From Clostridia bacterium (GTDB lineage: Bacteria; Bacillota; Clostridia; Oscillospirales; CAG-272), in the NCBI GenBank assembly GCA_017937845.1, contig JAGBCV010000016.1, positions 1 to 64,000 on the forward strand: a DNA stretch of 64,000 nt, written 5' to 3'. Below the pieces are notes generated by a model, which made no database searches, had not been told where the DNA came from, and saw only the letters and a list, made by a program, of their open reading frames with translations. Shown here in pieces: positions 59,165 to 64,000 of this stretch (positions are counted from its first letter, which is position 1; each line of letters begins with the position of its first letter). The position numbers and the translations under genes were made by a program.

Positions 59165-59524
59165 ATGGTATCCAGAAAAGACAGCAATCAGGCTCGTCTC
59201 GCTCGTCATAAGAGAGTTCGCGCAAAGATCTCCGGTACCCCCGAAAGACCTCGTCTCTGCGTTTATCGCTCTCTCGCAAACATCAATGCTCAGATCATTG
59301 ACGACGTAAACGGCGTAACACTTGCATCCGCTTCCACCCTCGAAAAAGCTTTTGAAGGTAACGGCGGCAACAAAGACGCAGCTAAGAAAATCGGCTTGAC
59401 AATCGCAGAAAGAGCCCTCGCTAAGGGTATCACCGAAGTCGTATTCGACCGTGGTGGTTATGTTTACGAAGGCAGAGTAAAAGAACTTGCAGAAGGCGCC
59501 CGCGAAGGCGGACTTAAGTTCTGA
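59165..59524 (+). CDS. rplR: 50S ribosomal protein L18
   Basis: A 119-aa protein: [40 protein letters not shown], and [21 protein letters not shown]18 binds 5S rRNA with L5. Ribosome site GAAAGGAG. Confidence 0.96.
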   Translation: MVSRKDSNQARLARHKRVRAKISGTPERPRLCVYRSLANINAQIIDDVNGVTLASASTLEKAFEGNGGNKDAAKKIGLTIAERALAKGITEVVFDRGGYVYEGRVKELAEGAREGGLKF

Positions 59525-59538
59525 GGAGGAGGAATAAC

Positions 59539-60039
59539 ATGGCTAAAAGAATTGATCCGGCAACTCTCGAACTCAAAGAAGTTACCGTTGCTACAAACCG
59601 TGTTTCCAAAACCGTAAAGGGCGGTCGTATCGCACGCCAGACTGCAATCATGGTTGTCGGTGACGAAAACGGTCACGTAGGCTACGGTCTTGGAAAAGCA
59701 TCCGAATATCCCGAAGCGATCCGCAAGGGTATCGAAGATGCAAAGAAAAATATTATCGAAGTATCCCTCAAGGGTACAACAATCCCGCACGAAGTTATCG
59801 GTGAATACGGCGCAGCAAGAGTTATCTTGAAGCCCGCTGCTCCCGGTACCGGTGTCATCGCAGGTGGTACTGTTCGTGCAGTTGTTCAGATGGCAGGCAT
59901 CAAGGACATTCGTGCAAAATGCCTCCGTTCCAGCAACCCTTCCAACGTTGTAAAGGCAACATTTGAAGGTCTCAAGGCTCTCCGCACTGCTGAAGAAGTT
60001 GCAGCAATGCGCGGCGTTGACAAAGAAACATTGAAATAA
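59539..60039 (+). CDS. rpsE: 30S ribosomal protein S5
   Basis: A 166-aa protein: [60 protein letters not shown] and [21 protein letters not shown]5 affects decoding accuracy and mRNA entry. Ribosome site GAGGAGGAGG. Confidence 0.96.
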   Translation: MAKRIDPATLELKEVTVATNRVSKTVKGGRIARQTAIMVVGDENGHVGYGLGKASEYPEAIRKGIEDAKKNIIEVSLKGTTIPHEVIGEYGAARVILKPAAPGTGVIAGGTVRAVVQMAGIKDIRAKCLRSSNPSNVVKATFEGLKALRTAEEVAAMRGVDKETLK

Positions 60040-60053
60040 GGAGGCTAACTGAG

Positions 60054-60233
60054 ATGGAACAGATCAAAATCACACTCACAGGAAGCCTTATCGGTTCTAG
60101 CCCTAAGCAGAAGGCTGTTGCTAAGTCTCTCGGTCTTGCAAAGATCGGTGATACCACCGTTCAGGCAAACGACGCTTGCGTTATGGGTAAAGTTAAACTT
60201 GTTGCTCACCTTGTTAAGGTGGAAAATGTATAA
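60054..60233 (+). CDS. rpmD: 50S ribosomal protein L30
   Basis: A 59-aa protein starting at ATG 60054 behind AAGGAGG. It reads MEQIKITLTGSLIGSSPKQK, then AVAKSLGLAKIGDTTVQAND and a short tail, the standard L30 layout (single L30 fold, no N-terminal extension). It lies at its usual place between rpsE and rplO. The 65-nt gap that follows is AT-rich and holds nothing I can name. Confidence 0.93.
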   Translation: MEQIKITLTGSLIGSSPKQKAVAKSLGLAKIGDTTVQANDACVMGKVKLVAHLVKVENV

Positions 60234-60298
60234 TCTCGTTATACATTGAAAATTATCGAAAGTATTGTTAAAATTCACAGTATAAGGAGGATACAGAA

Positions 60299-60739
60299 AT
60301 GAAGCTTCATGAACTTTCTCCCGCAGAAGGCTCCGCAAAAGCCGCTTGGCGTAAGGGTAGAGGTGCAGGCTCCGGTAACGGCAAGACTGCCGGCAAGGGC
60401 CACAAGGGTCAGAACGCTCGTTCCGGCGGCGGTGTAAGACTCGGTTTTGAAGGCGGTCAGATCCCGCTTTACAGAAGACTTCCCAAGAGAGGTTTCACAA
60501 ACGTTTTCGCTACAACATACGCAATCGTGAATGTTGAAGCATTGAACGCTTTCGAAGACGGTGCTGTTGTTAACGCAGAAGCACTTCTCGAAAAAGGTAT
60601 TATCAAGAAAGCACTTGACGGCGTTAAGATTCTCGGCCGTGGTGAACTCACCAAGAAAGTAACTGTTCAGGCTGCAATTTTCTCTGCAAGCGCAAAAGAG
60701 AAGATTGAATCCGTAGGCGGAAAGTGCGAGGTGGTATAA
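60299..60739 (+). CDS. rplO: 50S ribosomal protein L15
   Basis: A 146-aa protein: [58 protein letters not shown]. The N-terminal part snakes into the 23S core during assembly. Its stop adjoins the secY GTG start. Ribosome site AAGGAGG. Confidence 0.95.
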   Translation: MKLHELSPAEGSAKAAWRKGRGAGSGNGKTAGKGHKGQNARSGGGVRLGFEGGQIPLYRRLPKRGFTNVFATTYAIVNVEALNAFEDGAVVNAEALLEKGIIKKALDGVKILGRGELTKKVTVQAAIFSASAKEKIESVGGKCEVV

Positions 60740-62101
60740 GTGTTCAAAACACTGAGAAACGCGTGGGCAATTCCCGAACTTAGACGTAAGCTTTTGTTCA
60801 CACTTTTCATCGTTTTCTTATACCGCGTAGGCGCAGCTATCCCGATTCCCTTTATTGACTATGCTGCTATGCAGCAGACAGCCGCTTGGTATAGCGAAGG
60901 TATTTTCTCTTACCTCAATATCCTTTCCGGCTATGCCTTTTCTCAGGCAACCTTACTTGCTCTCTCCGTAACACCGTATATCAACGCGTCCATCATTATG
61001 CAGCTTCTCACGATCGCGCTCCCGCCTCTTGAAAAGCTCGCTAAGAATGGCGAAGAAGGCAAGAAGAAAATCGAAAAAATCACCCGTTACGTAACGATCG
61101 CAATCGCGCTCATTACATCTTACGGTTACTACACCATTCTCGGTTCCGAAGCAGTTACCGGTGTTGCCGGCGGCTTCCTCGTTTATACCGAGGGCGCAGC
61201 TAAATGGTTCTCTATGATCGTTATGGTTGCGTGCTACACAGCAGGCGCTTGCCTCGTTATGTGGCTCGGCGAAAGAATCGACGAACAGGGTATCGGCAAC
61301 GGTATCTCCATGATCCTTTTCGCCAACATCGTATCCGGCTTGCCGAGTACATTCTCTACTTTCGCTCAGAACCTCAACAACGTCAACCACGGTTCCTTCA
61401 TCTACAAGGGTCAGGTTATCCCGGTTTGGCTCCAGATCATCCTCTGGGTTGCGGTTATCGCGATCATGGTAGGTTCTCTCGTATTCGTGACTTATATGTC
61501 CGATGCAGAAAGAAGAATTCCGATCCAGTATGCAAAACGCACCGTTGGCAGAAAGCAGTACGGTGGTCAGAGCTCCAATCTCCCGATCAAGCTCAATATG
61601 TCCGGTGTTATGCCGATCATCTTTGCGAGCACGATCATCTCTCTCCCCCTCACCATCATGCAGTTTGCAGGTGTTAAGAGCACGAACTTCTTCTACAAGG
61701 TATTCTCTCCCGCAGGCAGCTTCTGGAGCCTTATCTATGTAGTATTGCTCTTCGCTCTTATCATTGCGTTTGCTTACTTCTATATCTCTATTTCCTTCAA
61801 TCCTGTTGAGGTTTCCAATAACCTTATGCAGCAGGGCGGCTCGATCCCCGGCATTCGTCCCGGCAGACCGACAGCCCTTTACATTAAGAAGGTCCTCAAT
61901 AAGATTGTTCTTATGGGTGCGCTCTTCCTCGGCCTTGTCGCTTGTCTCCCGCTTCTCCTCAACATCTTCACAGGCGGTCTTTTGAACGTTGTTTCTTTCA
62001 GCGGTTCTACCCTCCTCATCGTTGTAGGTGTAATCCTCGAGACGGTACGCGAAATGGAAGCGCAGATGACCATGCGTCATTACAAAGGCTTCCTTGATTA
62101 A
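60740..62101 (+). CDS. secY: preprotein translocase subunit SecY
   Basis: A 453-aa membrane protein with ten TM segments, the protein-conducting channel. Seen: RRKLLFTLFIVFLYRVGAAI (TM1), the plug and TM2 region, SVTPYINASIIMQLLTIALP, LERIDEQGIGNGISMILFAN-like WLGERIDEQGIGNGISMILF, IPIQYAKRTVGRKQYGGQSS (cytoplasmic loop that binds SecA and ribosome) and IPGIRPGRPTALYIKKVLNK. Start GTG 60740 directly follows the rplO stop, with GCGAGGTGG upstream. SecE and SecG are not in the window. Confidence 0.96.
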   Translation: MFKTLRNAWAIPELRRKLLFTLFIVFLYRVGAAIPIPFIDYAAMQQTAAWYSEGIFSYLNILSGYAFSQATLLALSVTPYINASIIMQLLTIALPPLEKLAKNGEEGKKKIEKITRYVTIAIALITSYGYYTILGSEAVTGVAGGFLVYTEGAAKWFSMIVMVACYTAGACLVMWLGERIDEQGIGNGISMILFANIVSGLPSTFSTFAQNLNNVNHGSFIYKGQVIPVWLQIILWVAVIAIMVGSLVFVTYMSDAERRIPIQYAKRTVGRKQYGGQSSNLPIKLNMSGVMPIIFASTIISLPLTIMQFAGVKSTNFFYKVFSPAGSFWSLIYVVLLFALIIAFAYFYISISFNPVEVSNNLMQQGGSIPGIRPGRPTALYIKKVLNKIVLMGALFLGLVACLPLLLNIFTGGLLNVVSFSGSTLLIVVGVILETVREMEAQMTMRHYKGFLD

Positions 62102-62113
62102 GATATGAACTCC

Positions 62114-62146
62114 GACGGCACCCGCCACTCTCGGCGGATGTCCGTC
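62114..62146 (+). promoter_or_regulatory. hairpin between secY and adk
   Basis: GACGG and CCGTC enclose CCGCC-6 nt-GGCGG. No T-tract follows, so it is more likely a stabilising or processing element than a full terminator. Confidence 0.35.
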
Positions 62147-62182
62147 CAACAAAAACCTTCACTTTGAAAGGAGACCCATAGT

Positions 62183-62824
62183 ATGAAACTTATGTTTCTT
62201 GGCGCTCCCGGCGCAGGAAAAGGTACACAGGCAGAAGTAGTTTCCGAACGTTACGAGATCCCCGCGATCTCCACAGGCGCGCTTCTTCGTGAAGCGATGG
62301 CTGCGGGAACCGAATTCGGCCTCAAAGCGAAAAGCTATATCGACGGCGGTGCGCTCGTTCCCGATGAAGTCGTAATCGGCATCATCAAGGAAAGACTTGT
62401 CGCTGACGATTGCAAAAACGGATTTATTCTTGATGGTTTCCCGAGAACCGTTGCTCAGGCAAAGGCGCTCGACGAAATGGGCATCAAGATGGATGGCGTT
62501 ATCAGCATCGAAGTTGAAGATGACGCGATCATTCGCAGACTTGGCGGACGCAGACTTTGCTCCAAATGCGGTTCGTCCTACCACGTCGAATACAAACCGA
62601 CCGCGGTTGAAGGCAAGTGCGACAAATGCGACGGCGACCTTATGATTCGTTCCGATGATAAGCCCGAAGTTATCAAGAGCCGCCTTGACGTTTACCACGA
62701 TCAGACTGAGCCGCTGAAAGATTTCTATGCAGCAAAAGGCGTTTTGAAAACAGTTATCGGTCAGGAACAGATCGAAGATACGACTGCTCTTACAATCGCT
62801 GCGATTGAAAGCATCAGAGGTTAA
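62183..62824 (+). CDS. adk: adenylate kinase, zinc LID type
   Basis: A 213-aa kinase interconverting ATP, AMP and ADP. P-loop MFLGAPGAGKGTQAEVV (about 4-20), the AMP site ISTGALLREAM, GFPRTVAQAKAL, and the LID domain with CSKCGSSYHVEYKP and CDKCDGDLM, four Cys for one zinc (about 127-153). Long-LID zinc form typical of Gram-positive bacteria. Ribosome site GAAAGGAG. Confidence 0.95.
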   Translation: MKLMFLGAPGAGKGTQAEVVSERYEIPAISTGALLREAMAAGTEFGLKAKSYIDGGALVPDEVVIGIIKERLVADDCKNGFILDGFPRTVAQAKALDEMGIKMDGVISIEVEDDAIIRRLGGRRLCSKCGSSYHVEYKPTAVEGKCDKCDGDLMIRSDDKPEVIKSRLDVYHDQTEPLKDFYAAKGVLKTVIGQEQIEDTTALTIAAIESIRG

Positions 62825-62830
62825 TTACCG

Positions 62831-63583
62831 ATGGTTCAGGTCAAAAACAGCGAACAGTTGGCGAGTATGCGTAAAGCGGGAAGAATCACCGGTGAGGCGA
62901 TTCTTGTGGCACGGGATCATATAAAAGAGGGGATCAGTACCAAAGAGCTTGATACGATCATCCGAAATTATATTGAAAAGTGCGGCGCAAAACCCTCGTT
63001 TCTCGGATACGGCGGTTTTCCCGGAAGTGCTTGCATCAGTATCAACAACGAAGTGATACACGGCATTCCGAGTGCCAAAAGATTCCTCGAAGAAGGCGAT
63101 ATCGTCAAGATCGATGTCGGCGCTTATATCGGTGGTTTCCACGGAGACAGCGCGAACACCTTCGGTGTCGGAAAAATCAGCGCGGAAGCGCAAAAGCTCA
63201 TAGATGTAACGCGTGAAAGTTTTTATCGCGGTGTGAAGATGGCTGTCAGCGGCAAGCGAGTCGGAGATATCGGTTCTGCGATCGCAAGCTACGCGGAGGG
63301 GCTCGGGTATGGAGTCGTCCGCAAGTTTGTAGGCCATGGCGTCGGAAAGAATTTGCACGAAGACCCTGAGGTTCCGAATTTCGGAACGGCGGGCAGAGGT
63401 GCAAGGCTCTATTCCGGTATGACCATTGCTGTCGAACCGATGATAAACTGTGGCACTCGAGAGGTCAAGGTGCTTGACGACGAGTGGACAGTCGTAACGG
63501 CAGACGGATCGCTTTCAGCGCATTATGAACACACGATCGCCATTGCAGACGGTGAGCCGTTGCTGCTGACGTTTGTTGAATGA
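62831..63583 (+). CDS. map: methionine aminopeptidase type I
   Basis: A 250-aa metalloenzyme removing initiator Met. Metal ligands: Asp in IVKIDVGAYIGGFHGDSANT (two Asp), His in GHGVGKNLHEDPEVPNFG, Glu in MTIAVEPMINCG, and Glu in SAHYEHTIAI. It starts 6 nt after adk. Its action on Cys2 of the choloylglycine hydrolase elsewhere in this window is one plausible substrate. Confidence 0.94.
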   Translation: MVQVKNSEQLASMRKAGRITGEAILVARDHIKEGISTKELDTIIRNYIEKCGAKPSFLGYGGFPGSACISINNEVIHGIPSAKRFLEEGDIVKIDVGAYIGGFHGDSANTFGVGKISAEAQKLIDVTRESFYRGVKMAVSGKRVGDIGSAIASYAEGLGYGVVRKFVGHGVGKNLHEDPEVPNFGTAGRGARLYSGMTIAVEPMINCGTREVKVLDDEWTVVTADGSLSAHYEHTIAIADGEPLLLTFVE

Positions 63584-63590
63584 TTTCGAT

Positions 63591-63914
63591 ATGAAGAAAA
63601 AACGGCAAAAAGATCAGATATCTTCCGTCGCTCCCGACTATCGGGACGCGCGGGTCGGAGATGTCGCGGTTTCCACGGCTGGCCACGATGCGGGACTTCT
63701 CCTTGTGGTCGTGGCGGGAATAGATGATAAGTATGTCCTTGTCGCCGATGGAAAACACCGCAAGCTTATCGCACCGAAGAAAAAGCAGATGCAGCATTTA
63801 AGCATTCTTACGAAACTTAGCAAAGAGGACAAGGAAAAGCTCATGGCGCGAGAAGTCAATGACAGCTTTCTCCGCAAAAAGCTTTCCTCCCTCGACCTTG
63901 CTGGTTTCACCTAA
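63591..63914 (+). CDS. KOW-domain RNA-binding protein (ribosomal L14e-like) between map and infA
   Basis: A 107-aa basic protein from ATG 63591, 7 nt after the map stop. The N-terminal half has a KOW-type fold: VGDVAVSTAGHDAGLLLVVV, then KYVLVADGKHRKLIAPKKKQ and HLSILTKLS. This small gene between map and infA is common in Clostridia and its product probably binds RNA on or near the ribosome, but its role is not known. No strong ribosome site; translation may be coupled to map. Confidence 0.8.
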   Translation: MKKKRQKDQISSVAPDYRDARVGDVAVSTAGHDAGLLLVVVAGIDDKYVLVADGKHRKLIAPKKKQMQHLSILTKLSKEDKEKLMAREVNDSFLRKKLSSLDLAGFT

Positions 63915-63955
63915 GTTAAATTTACGAATAACATTCCGAATTTAAGGAGGGGCTT

Positions 63956-64000
63956 ATGCCAAAGGACGATGTTATGGAATTTGAAGGTACGGTTGTAGAG
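63956..64000 (+). CDS. infA: translation initiation factor IF-1 (partial, cut by window end)
   Basis: The first 15 codons, MPKDDVMEFEGTVVE, follow an AAGGAGGGG ribosome site. They match the start of IF-1 (usual MxKxDxIEVEGTVVE). The gene continues past the window, as expected after map in the spc-alpha region. Confidence 0.85.
   Translation, partial: MPKDDVMEFEGTVVE

Overview
The window looks like a chromosomal contig of an anaerobic Bacillota, most likely an uncultured gut clostridium. The signs are a Clostridia-style S10-spc ribosomal cluster with zinc-type S14, the GlgC/GlgD pair, WhiA, CsoR, TnpV, strong TTGACA/TATAAT promoters with AGGAGG ribosome sites, and gut-associated enzymes (choloylglycine hydrolase, GH10, GH13, GH29, GH31). 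This placement is inference; there is no 16S rRNA here.

Layout. (1) About 1-8750: an AT-rich accessory segment. It holds a MobC-like relaxosome gene with hairpins that could be an oriT, decayed transposon-associated ORFs, a TnpV gene and an RHS fragment. These surround a compact cargo operon: ECF sigma factor, membrane protein with Cys-pair clusters, two lipoproteins, two FtsX/MacB-like permeases and their ATPase. (2) 8914-24000: mostly short transcription units, each with its own consensus promoter and terminator: GH10 xylanase, a 56-aa protein, a MoxR-DUF58-membrane protein operon, choloylglycine hydrolase, a DUF4097-like lipoprotein, an EEP-family phosphodiesterase, an ADP-ribosylglycohydrolase, an anchored secreted protein, a ribokinase, an MFS permease, and a CsoR-CopA copper operon whose CopA carries a fused CopZ-like tail. 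(3) 24055-31389, minus strand: murB-whiA-dnaE-XRE regulator-S66 peptidase. (4) 31475-34583: a Crp/Fnr regulator with a palindrome at its own promoter, followed by a NitT/TauT-type ABC importer. (5) 34653-49126: a glycogen and glycan block, glgC-glgD-glgA-glgP-GH13-lipoprotein, then GH31, an unknown protein, GH29 and a PatB/MalY lyase. (6) 49164-50734: trmO, two 182-bp direct repeats built of small hairpins, tRNA-Arg(CCG) and a TSCPD protein. (7) 50931-64000: the S10-spc supercluster from rpsJ to secY, adk, map, a KOW protein and the start of infA, with a roughly 300-nt leader and structured spacers.

How the genes work together. The glg genes make glucan from glucose-1-phosphate (GlgCD, GlgA) and degrade it (GlgP, GH13). 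The GH31/GH29 operon suggests release of glucose-type and fucose sugars from short glycans inside the cell, because none of these enzymes shows a signal peptide. The mobile cargo operon has the form of a self-regulated envelope-stress or antimicrobial-peptide response unit, but its substrate cannot be read from the sequence. The most unusual items are the hairpin repeats at 49870-50254, the CopA-CopZ fusion with an internal ribosome site, the sigma/Cys-pair/MacB cargo, the unknown protein in the glycosidase operon, and the structured leaders of the ribosomal and glycogen operons.
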